Shown: piece after piece, positions 52,101 through 64,000 of the stretch
Position numbering within the stretch: position 1 is the first letter of the stretch
Layout: every line of letters begins with the position of its first letter
Assembly: GCF_051014685.1 (NCBI RefSeq)
Contig: NW_027478711.1
Span: 297,966-361,965 of the forward strand
Length of the DNA stretch: 64,000 bases
DNA from: Ptiloglossa arizonensis
Lineage: Eukaryota > Arthropoda > Insecta > Hymenoptera > Colletidae
Reading direction: 5' to 3'
Translations under genes and position numbers: made by a program
Notes under the pieces: generated by a model
The model's database searches: none
Seen by the model: only the letters and a program-made list of their open reading frames with translations
What the model was told of the DNA's origin: nothing

Positions 52101-54734
52101 CGTATAACGTATCACGAATAACGTAAAACGCATAACGTATATCGTACACCGTATAACGTATAGCGTATAACGTATACCGTATCACGTATAATGTATTACG
52201 AATAACGTGTAACGTATAACGTGTAACGTATAACGTGTAACGTATAACGTGTAACGTAAAACGTATAACGTATAACGTATAACGTATAACGTATAACGCA
52301 TAACGAATAACGTATAACGTATAACGTATAACGTGTAACGTATAACGTGTAACGTGTAACGTAAAACGTATAACGTATAACGTATAACGTATAACGTATA
52401 ACGTATTACGTATAACGTATAACGTATAACGTATAACGTATAACGTATAACGTATATCGTATAACGTATAACGCATAACGTATAACGTATAAGCTATAAC
52501 GTATAACGTATAACGTATAACGTATAACGTAAAACGAATAACGTAAAACGTAAAACGCATAACGTATATCGTATACCGTATAACGTATAACGTATAACAT
52601 ATAACGTATAACGTATAACGTATAACGTATAACGCATCACGAATAACGTAAAACGCATAACGTATATCGTATACCGTATATCGTATAACGTATAACGTAT
52701 AACGTATAACGTATTACGTATAACATATAACGTATAACGTATAACGTATAACGTATAACGCATCACGAATAACGTAAAACGCATAACGTATATCGTATAC
52801 CGTATATCGTATAACGTATAACGTATAACGTATAACGTATAACGCATAACGAATAACGTATAACGTATAACCTATGACGTATACCGTATAACGTATAACG
52901 TATAACGTATAACGAATAACGTAAAACGTATAACGCATAACGTATTATATAACGTATAAGGTATAACGTATAACGTATAACGTATAACGTATGACGTACA
53001 ACGTATACCGTATCACGTATAATGTATTACGAATAACGTGTAACGTATAACGTATAACGTATAACGTATAACGTATAACGTATAACGTATAATGTATAAC
53101 GTATAACGTATAACGTAAAACGTATAACGTATAACGTATAACGCATAACGTATAACGTATAACGTATAGCGTATAACGTATAACGTATAACGTATAACGT
53201 TTAACGTATAACGTATAACGTATAACGTATAACGTATAACGTATAACGTATAACGTATAACGTATAACGTATAACGTATAACGTATAACGTATAACGTAT
53301 AACGTATAACGTATAACGTATAACGTATAACGTATAACGTATAACGTATAACGTATAACGTATAACGTATAACGAATAACGTAAAACGTATAACGCATAA
53401 CGTATAACGTATAACGTAAAACGAATAACGTAAAACGTATAACGCATAACGTATATCGTATACCGTATAACGTATAACGTATAACGTATAACGTATAACG
53501 TATAACGCCTAACGAATAACGTATAACGTATAACCTATGACGTATATCGTATAACGTATATCGTATAACGTATAACGTATAAGGTATTACGTATAACGTA
53601 TAACGTATAACGTATAACGTATAACGTATAACGTATAACGTATAACGTATATCGTAAAACGTATAACGTATAACGTATAACGTAAAACGTATAACGTATA
53701 ACGTATAATGTATAACGTATACCGTATAACGTATAACGTATAACGTATAACGTATAACGTATAACGTATAACGTATCACGAATAACGTAAAACGTATAAC
53801 GCATAACGTATAACGTATAACGTGTAACGAAGAACGTATAACGAATGACGTAAAACGTATTACGTATTACATATTTCGTATAACGTATAACGTGTATCGT
53901 ATAACTTATGACGTATAACTTATAACGTATGACGTATAACGTATAACTTGTAACGAAAAACGTATAACGAATAACGTAAAACGTATGACGCATTACATAT
54001 TACATATAACGTATAACGCAAAACGTATAACGTATAACGTACAACGAATAATGTAAAACGTATAACGCATGACGTATAACGTAAAACGTATAACGTATAA
54101 CGTACAACGAATAACGTAAAACGTATAACGCATAACGTATAACGTATAACGTACAACGTATACCGTATCACGTATAACGTATACCGTACAACGAATAACG
54201 AATAACGTATAACGTATAACGTATAACGTATAACGTATAACGTAGAACGTATAACGTATTTATAACGCATATCGTAAAACGTATAACGTATAACGTATAA
54301 CGTATACCGTATAACGTATAACGTATTACGTATAACGTATAACGTATAACGTATAACGTATAACGTATAACGTATATCGTATAACGTATAACGCATAACG
54401 TATAACGTATAAGCTATAACGTATAACGTATAACGTATAACGTATAACGTAAAACGAATAACGTAAAACGTAAAACGCATAACGTATATCGTATACCGTA
54501 TAACGTATAACGTATAACGTATAACGTATAACGTATAACGTATAACATATAACGCATAACGTATATCGTATACCGTATAACGTATAACGTATAACGTATA
54601 ACGTATAACGTATAACGTATAACGCCTAACGAATAACGTATAACGTATAACCTATGACGTATAACGTATAACGCATAACGTATATCGTATACCGTATAAC
54701 GTATAACGTATAACGTATAACGTATAACGTATAA
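49135..54734. repeat. 2,760-bp near-exact tandem duplication in the heptamer array
   Basis: Copies lie at about 49135-51912 and 51912-54734. From about 49321 onward every line I compared is identical at a shift of 2,760 bp, including rare motifs (CGAAGAACG at 51068 and 53828; CATATTTCG nearby). Near the left edge copy 1 has two extra units and, further left, one more. Similarity ends abruptly at 51974 versus 54734. Confidence 0.9.
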
Positions 54735-57584
54735 CGTATAACATATAACGCATAACGTATATCGTATACCGTATAACGTATAACGTATAACGTATAACGT
54801 ATAACGTATAACGTATAACGCCTAACGAATAACGTATAACGTATAACCTATGACGTATAACGTATAACGTATAACGTATCACGTATATCGTATAACGTAT
54901 AACGTATAACGTATTACGTATAACGTATAACGTATAACGTATAACGTATAACGTATAACGTATCACGAATAACGTAAAACGCATAACGTGTATCGTATAC
55001 CGTATAACGTATAACGTATAACGTATAACGTATAACGTATAACGCATAACGAATAACGTATAACGTATAACCTATGACGTATACCGTATAACGTATAACG
55101 TATAACGTATAACGAATAACGTAAAACGTATAACGCATAACGTATTATATAACGTATAACGTATAACGTATAACGTATAACGTATAACGTATAACGTATG
55201 ACGTACAACGTATACCGTATCACGTATAATGTATTACGAATAACGTGTAACGTATAACGTATAACGTATAACGTATAACGTAAAACGTATAACGTATAAC
55301 GTATAACGCATAACGTATAACGTATAACGTATAGCGTATAACGTATAATGTATAACGTATAACGTTTAACGTATAACGTATAACGTATAACGTATAACGT
55401 ATAACGTATAACGTATAACGTATAACGTATAACGTACAACGTATAACGTATAACGTATAACGTATAACGTATAACGTATAACGTATAACGTATAACGTAT
55501 AACGTATAACGTATAACGTATAACGTATAACGTATAACGTATAACGAATAACGTAAAACGTATAACGCATAACGTATAACGTATAACGTAAAACGAATAA
55601 CGTAAAACGTATAACGCATAACGTATATCGTATACCGTATAACGTATAACGTATAACGTATAACGTATAACGTATAACGCCTAACGAATAACGTATAACG
55701 TATAACCTATGACGTATAACGTATAACGTATATCGTATACCGTATATCGTTTAACGTATAACGTATAAGGTATTACGTATAACGTATAACGTATAACGTA
55801 TAACGCATAACGTATAACGTATCACGAATAACGTAAAACGCATAACGTATATCGTACACCGTATAACGTATATCGTATACCGTATAACGTATAACGTATA
55901 ACGTATAACGCATAACGTATAACGTATAACGTAAAACGTATAACGTAAAACGTATGACGCATAACGTATATCGTATACCGTATAACGTATAACGTATAAC
56001 GTATAACGTATAACGTATAACGCCTAACGAATAACGTATAACGTATAACCTATGACGTATAACGTATAACGTATAACGTATAACATATAACGCATAACGT
56101 ATATCGTATACCGTATAACGTATAACGTATAACGTATAACGTATAACGTATAACGTATAACGCCTAACGAATAACGTATAACGTATAACTTATGACGTAT
56201 AACGTATAACGTATAACGTATCACGTATATCGTATAACGTATAACGTATAACGTATTACGTATAACGTATAACGTATAACGTATAACGTATAACGTATAA
56301 CGTATAACGTATCACGAATAACGTAAAACGCATAACGTATATCGTATACCGTATAACGTATAACGTATAACGTATAACGTATACCGTATAACGTATAACG
56401 TATAACGTATAACGTATAACGTATTACGTATAACGTATAACGTATAACGTATAACGTATAACGTATAACGAATAACGTATAACGTAAAACGTATAACGCA
56501 TAACGTATAACGTATAACGTGTAACGAAGAACGTATAACGAATAACGTATATCGTATATCCTATAACGTATAACGCATAACGTATAACGTATAAGCTATA
56601 ACGTATAACGTATAACGCATAACGAATAACGTATAACGTATCACCTATGACGTATAACGTATACCGTATAACGTGTAACGTATAACGTGTAGCGTAAAAC
56701 GTATAACGTATAACGTATAACGTATAACGTATAACGTATAACGCATAACGAATAACGTATAACGTATAACGTATAACGTGTAACGTATAACGTGTAACGT
56801 AAAACGTATAACGAATAACGTATAACGTATAACGTATAACGTATAACGTATAACGTATAACGAATAACGTAAAACGTATAACGCATAACGTATAACGTAT
56901 AACGTAAAACGAATAACGTAAAACGTAAAACGCATAACGTATATCGTACACCGTATAACGTATAACGTATAACGTATAACGTATAACGTATAACGTATAA
57001 CATATAACGCATAACGTATATCGTATACCGTATAACGTATACCGTATAACGTATAACGTATAACGTATGACGTATAACGTATAACGTATAACGTATAACG
57101 TATAACGTATAACGTATCACGTATATCGTATAACGTATAACGTATAACGTATAACGTATAACGTATACCGTATAACGTATAACGTATAACGTATGACGTA
57201 TAACGTATAACGTATAACGTATAACGTATAACGCCTAACGAATAACGTATAACGTATAACCTATGACGTATAACGTATAACGTATAACGTATCACGTATA
57301 TCGTATAACGTATAACGTATAACGTATTACGTATAACGTATAACGTATAACGTATAACGTATAACGTATAACGTATAACGTGTAACGTATAACGTATAAC
57401 GTATAACGTATAACGTATAACGTATACCGTATAACGTATAACGTATAACGTATGACGTATAACGTATAACGTATAACGTATAACGTATAACGCCTAACGA
57501 ATAACGTATAACGTATAACCTATGACGTATAACGTATAACGTATAACGTAACACGTATATCGTATAACGTATAACGTATAACGT

Positions 57585-59368
57585 ATTACGTATAACGTAT
57601 AACGTATAACACAACGTATAACGTATAACGCATCACGAATAACGTAAAACGCATAACGTATATCGTATACCGTATATCGTATAACGTATAACGTATAACG
57701 TATAACGTATAACGCATAACGAATAACGTATAACGTATAACCTATGACGTATACCGTATAACGTATAACGTATAACGTATAACGAATAACGTAAAACGTA
57801 TAACGCATAACGTATTATATAACGTATAACGTATAACGTATAACGTATAACGTATAATGTATAACGTATAACGTATAACGTAAAACGTATAACGTATAAC
57901 GTATAACGCATAACGTATAACGTATAACGTATAGCGTATAACGTATAACGTATAACGTATAACGTATAACGTATAACGAATAACGTAAAACGTATAACGC
58001 ATAACGTATAACGTATAACGTAAAACGAATAACGTAAAACGTATAAAGCATAACGTATATCGTATACCGTATAACGTATAACGTATAACGTATAACGTAT
58101 AACGTATAACGCCTAACGAATAACGTATAACGTATAACCTATGACGTATAACGTATAACGTATATCGTATAACGTATATCGTATAACGTATAACGTATAA
58201 GGTATTACGTATAACGTATAACGTATAACATATAACGTATAACGTATAACGTATCACGAATAACGTAAAACGCATAACGTATATCGTACACCGTATAACG
58301 TATAGCGTATAACGTATACCGTATCACGTATAATGTATTACGAATAACGTGTAACGTATAACGTGTAACGTATAACGTGTAACGTAAAACGTATAACGTA
58401 TAACGTATAACGTATAACGTATAACGCATAACGAATAACGTATAACGTATAACGTATAACGTGTAACGTATAACGTATTACGTATAACGTATAACGTATA
58501 ACACAACGTATAACGTATAACGCATCACGAATAACGTAAAACGCATAACGTATATCGTATACCGTATATCGTATAACGTATAACGTATAACGTATAACGT
58601 ATAACGCATAACGAATAACGTATAACGTATAACCTATGACGTATACCGTATAACGTATAACGTATAACGTATAACGAATAACGTAAAACGTATAACGCAT
58701 AACGTATTATATAACGTATAACGTATAACGTATAACGTATAACGTATAATGTATAACGTATAACGTATAACGTAAAACGTATAACGTATAACGTATAACG
58801 CATAACGTATAACGTATAACGTATAGCGTATAACGTATAACGTATAACGTATAACGTATAACGTATAACGAATAACGTAAAACGTATAACGCATAACGTA
58901 TAACGTATAACGTAAAACGAATAACGTAAAACGTATAACGCATAACGTATATCGTATACCGTATAACGTATAACGTATAACGTATAACGTATAACGTATA
59001 ACGCCTAACGAATAACGTATAACGTATAACCTATGACGTATAACGTATAACGTATATCGTATAACGTATATCGTATAACGTATAACGTATAAGGTATTAC
59101 GTATAACGTATAACGTATAACATATAACGTATAACGTATAACGTATCACGAATAACGTAAAACGCATAACGTATATCGTACACCGTATAACGTATAGCGT
59201 ATAACGTATACCGTATCACGTATAATGTATTACGAATAACGTGTAACGTATAACGTGTAACGTATAACGTGTAACGTAAAACGTATAACGTATAACGTAT
59301 AACGTATAACGTATAACGCATAACGAATAACGTATAACGTATAACGTATAACGTGTAACGTATAACGT
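57585..59368. repeat. 892-bp tandem duplication in the heptamer array
   Basis: The unusual TAACACAACG junction at 57607 recurs at 58499, and the following sequence matches at a shift of 892 bp until about 58476 and 59368. 892 is not a multiple of 7, so each copy carries register-shifting indels. Confidence 0.85.
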
Positions 59369-62300
59369 GTAACGTAAAACGTATAACGTATAACGTATAA
59401 CGTATAACGTATAACGTATAACGTATAACGAATAACGTAAAACGTATAACGCATAACTTATAACGTATAACGTAAAACGAATAACGTAAAACGTATAACG
59501 CATAACGTATATCGTATACCGTATAACGTATAACGTATAACGTATAACGTATAACGTATAACGCCTAACGAATAACGTATAACGTATAACCTATGACGTA
59601 TAACGTATAACGTATAACGTATAACATATAACGCATAACGTATATCGTATACCGTATAACGTATAACGTATAACGTATAACGTATAACGTATAACGTATA
59701 ACGCCTAACGAATAACGTATAACGTATAACTTATGACGTATAACGTATAACGTATAACGTATCACGTATATCGTATAACGTATAACGTATAACGTATTAC
59801 GTATAACGTATAACGTATAACGTATAACGTATAACGTATAACGTATAACGTATCACGAATAACGTAAAACGCATAACGTATATCGTATACCGTATAACGT
59901 ATAACGTATAACGTATAACGTATAACGTATAACGTATAACGTATAACATATAACGCATAACGTATATCGTATACCGTATAACGTATAACGCATAACGTAT
60001 AACGTATAACGTATAACGTATAACGCCTAACGAATAACGTATAACGTATAACCTATGACGTATAACGTATAACGTATAACGTATCACGTATATCGTATAA
60101 CGTATAACGTATAACGTATTACGTATAACGTATAACGTATAACGTATAACGTATGACGTATAACGTATCACGAATAACGTAAAACGCATAACGTATATCG
60201 TATACCGTATAACGTATAACGTATAACGTATAACGTATAACGTGTAACGCATAACGAATAACGTATAACGTATAACCTATGACGTATACCGTATAACGTA
60301 TAACGTATAACGTATAACGAATAACGTAAAACGTATAACGCATATCGTATTATATAACGTATAACGTATAACGTATAACGTATAACGTATGACGTACAAC
60401 GTATACCGTATCACGTAAAATGTATTACGAATAACGTGTAACGTATAACGTATAACGTATAACGTATAACGTATAACGTATAACGTATAACGTATAACGT
60501 ATAACGTATAACGTATAATGTATAACGTATAACGTATAACGTAAAACGTATAACGTATAACGTAAAACGTATAACGTATAACGTATAACGTATAACGTAT
60601 AACGCATAACGAATAACGTATAACGTATACCCTATGACGTATAACGTATAACGTATATCGTATAACGTATAACGTATAACGTATTACGTATAACGTATGA
60701 CGTGTAACGTATAACGTATAACGTATAACGTATAACGTATAACGTATAACGCATAACGTATAACCTATGACGTATAACGTATAACGTATAACGTATAACG
60801 TATAACGTATAACGTATAACGTATAACGTATAACGTATAACGTATAACGTATATCGTATAACGTATAACGTATAACGTATAACGTTTAACGTATAACGTA
60901 TAACGTATAACGTATAACGTATAAAGTATAACGTATAACGTATAACGTATAACGTATGACGTATAACGTATAACGAATAACGTATAACGTTTAATGTATA
61001 ACCTATAACGTATAACGTATAACGTTTAAAGTATAACGTATAACGTATAACGTATAACGTACAACGTATAACGTATAACGTATAACGTATAACGTATAAC
61101 GTATAACCTATAACGTATAACGTATAACGTATAACGTATAACGTATAACGTATAACGTATAACGTATGACGTATAACGTATAACGTATAACGTATAACGT
61201 ATAACGTATAACGTATCACGTATAACGTATAACGTATAACGTATAACGTATAACGTATAACGTATAACGTATAACGTATAACGTATATCGTAAAACGTAT
61301 AACGTATAACGTATAACGTAAAACGTATAACGTATAACGTATAATGTATAACGTATACCGTATAACGTATAACGTATAACGTATAACGTATAACGTATAA
61401 CGTATAACGTATAACGTATAACGTATCACGAATAACGTAAAACGTATAACGCATAACGTATAACGTATAACGTGTAACGAAGAACGTATAACGAATGACG
61501 TAAAACGTATTACGTATTACATATTTCGTATAACGTATAACGTGTATCGTATAACTTATGACGTATAACTTATAACGTATGACGTATAACGTATAACTTG
61601 TAACGAAAAACGTATAACGAATAACGTAAAACGTATGACGCATTACATATTACATATAACGTATAACGCAGAACGTATAACGTATAACGTACAACGAATA
61701 ACGTAAAACGTATAACGCATGACGTATAACGTAAAACGTATAACGTATAACGTACAACGAATAACGTAAAACGTATAACGCATAACGTATAACGTATAAC
61801 GTACAACGTATACCGTATCACGTATAACGTATACCGTACAACGAATAACGTATAACGTATAACGTATAACGTATAACGTATAACGTATAACGTATAACGT
61901 ATAACGTATAACGTATAACGTAGAACGTATAACGTATTTATAACGTATATCGTAAAACGTATAACGTATAACGTATAACGTATACCGTATAACGTATAAC
62001 GTATAACGTATAACGTATAACGTATAACGTATATCGTATAACGTATAACGCATAACGTATAACGTATAAGCTATAACGTATAACGTATAACGTATAACGT
62101 ATAACGTATAACGTAAAACGAATAACGTAAAACGTAAAACGCATAACGTATATCGTATACCGTATAACGTATAACGTATAACGTATAACGTATAACGTAT
62201 AACGTATAACGTATAACATATAACGCATAACGTATATCGTATACCGTATAACGTATAACGTATAACGTAAAACGAATAACGTAAAACGTATAACGCATAA

Positions 62301-64000
62301 CGTATATCGTATACCGTATAACGTATAACGTATAACGTATAACGTATAACGTATAACGCCTAACGAATAACGTATAACGTATAACCTATGACGTATAACG
62401 TATAACGTATATCGTATAACGTATATCGTATAACGTATAACGTAAAGGTATTACGTATTACGTATAACGTATAACGTATAACGTATAACGTATAACGTAT
62501 CACGAATAACGTAAAACGCATAACGTATATCGTACACCGTATAACGTATAGCGTATAACGTATACCGTATCACGTATAATGTATTACGAATAACGTGTAA
62601 CGTATAACGTGTAACGTATAACGTGTAACGTATAACGTGTAACGTAAAGCGTATAACGTATAACGTATAACGTATAACGTATAACGCATAACGAATAACG
62701 TATAACGTATAACGTATAACGTGTAACGTATAACGTGTAACGTAAAACGTATAACGTATAACGTATAACGTATAACGTATAACGTATAACGTATAACGAA
62801 TAACGTAAAACGTATAACGCATAACGTATAACGTATAACGTAAAACGTATAACGTAAAACGTATAACGCATAACGTATATCGTATACCGTATAACGTATA
62901 ACGTATAACGTATAACGTATAACGTATAACGCCTAACGAATAACGTATAACGTATAACCTATGACGTATAACGTATAACGTATAACGTATAACATATAAC
63001 GCATAACGTATATCGTATACCGTATAACGTATAACGTATAACGTATAACGTATAACGTATAACGTATAACGTATAACGCCTAACGAATAACGTATAACGT
63101 ATAACTTATGACGTATAACGTATAACGTATAACGTATCACGTATATCGTATAACGTATAACGTATAACGTATTACGTATAACGTATAACGTATAACGTAT
63201 AACGTATAACGTATAACGTATAACGTATCACGAATAACGTAAAACGCATAACGTATATCGTATACCGTATAACGTATAACGTATAACGTATAACGTATAA
63301 CGTATAACGTATAACGTATAACGTATAACATATAACGCATAACGTATATCGTATACCGTATAACGTATAACGCATAACGTATAACGTATAACGTATAACG
63401 TATAACGCCTAACGAATAACGTATAACGTATAACCTATGACGTATAACGTATAACGTATAACGTATCACGTATATCGTATAACGTATAACGTATAACGTA
63501 TTACGTATAACGTATAACGTATAACGTATAACGTATAACGTATGACGTATAACGTATCACGAATAACGTAAAACGCATAACGTATATCGTATGCCGTATA
63601 ACGTATAACGTATAACGTATAACGTATAACGTGTAACGCATAACGAATAACGTATAACGTATAACCTATTACGTATACCGTATAACGTATAACGTATAAC
63701 GTATAACGAATAACGTAAAACGTATAACGCATAACGTATTATATAACGTATAACGTATAACGTATAACGTTTAACGTATAACGTATAACGTATTACGTAT
63801 AACGTATAACGTATAACGTATAACGTATAACGTATAACGTATAACGTATAACGTATAACGTATAACGTATAACGTATAACGTATAACGTATAACGTATAA
63901 CGTATAACGTATAACGTATAACGTATAACGAATAACGTAAAACGTATAACGCATAACGTATAACGTATAACGTAAAACGAATAACGTAAAACGTATAACG

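Larger units (their letters stand above)
40202..64000. repeat. 7-bp satellite array, consensus CGTATAA (TTATACG), continues past window
   Basis: About 23.8 kb, roughly 3,400 units, of CGTATAA in one orientation. Recurrent variant units include CGCATAA, CGAATAA, CGTAAAA, CGTATCA, CGTATGA, CGTATTA, CGTATAT, CGTGTAA, CGTACAA and CCTATGA, plus occasional indels that shift register. No other sequence is embedded. On the minus strand the pure repeat reads ACG TTA TAC GTT ATA CGT TAT with no stop, so frames of up to about 308 codons arise by arithmetic; on the plus strand a TAA recurs every 21 bp in each frame. I do not annotate any gene here. Confidence 0.98.

Noticed and set aside
40163..63732. 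Dozens of long minus-strand open frames (up to 308 codons) in the heptamer array
   Set aside because: They are a direct result of the stop-free 7-bp repeat, have near-zero complexity and change frame freely with each indel. No promoter, splice site or domain supports coding.
40202..64000. Heptamer array as a telomere
   Set aside because: The unit lacks the G-run expected on a telomeric strand, is not TTAGG or a close variant, and carries too many positioned variants and kilobase duplications for telomerase-made DNA. A location near a chromosome end remains possible.
40202..64000. tRNA, rRNA or small structured RNA genes
   Set aside because: No cloverleaf, rRNA core or snRNA-like motif was recognised anywhere in the window.

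Overview
The window looks like animal nuclear DNA, most likely insect. The evidence is one conserved coding exon of the outspread/MPRIP (PH-domain, actin-associated) family, an R1-clade non-LTR retrotransposon, and a chromosome-scale block of tandem satellite DNA. Hymenoptera is a plausible guess (CpG-rich single-copy DNA, a satellite monomer of about 176 bp), but I cannot prove the order from this sequence. There is nothing bacterial: no operons, tRNA, rRNA or CRISPR.

Layout. (1) 1 to about 4.3 kb, minus strand: 5' part of a GC-rich R1-clade retrotransposon. It has a 5' leader, an ORF1 (gag-like, three zinc knuckles) broken by a frameshift in a run of eight G, and an ORF2 (endonuclease plus reverse transcriptase) that is open for all 667 codons visible and leaves the window just before the expected YADD catalytic box. 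ORF1 stop and ORF2 start overlap as TAATG. (2) 4.44-4.73 kb, minus: first coding exon of an outspread-like gene. The retrotransposon lies just downstream in the same orientation, so probably inside its first intron. (3) 4.7-6.4 kb: non-coding upstream region with an 8-bp microsatellite, a tandemly duplicated block of about 310 bp carrying a TATA box in each copy (minus strand), and G15 and A-rich tracts.

(4) 6417-40201: an uninterrupted satellite array of about 191 monomers of about 176-177 bp, all head to tail, with kilobase-scale internal duplications. (5) 40202-64000: a sharp switch in mid-monomer to a 7-bp satellite, consensus CGTATAA (TTATACG on the other strand), about 3,400 units, running off the window. 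It carries dispersed sequence variants that form nested higher-order repeats, including a nearly exact 2,760-bp tandem duplication and an 892-bp one.

The two satellites make up about 90% of the window and hold no transposon insertion that I can see. The many long open frames on the minus strand of the 7-bp array are an arithmetic artefact: 7 is coprime to 3 and the repeat contains no minus-strand stop. The most interesting aspects are the satellite-to-satellite junction, the higher-order structure of the heptamer array, and a gene whose upstream region directly abuts this block.
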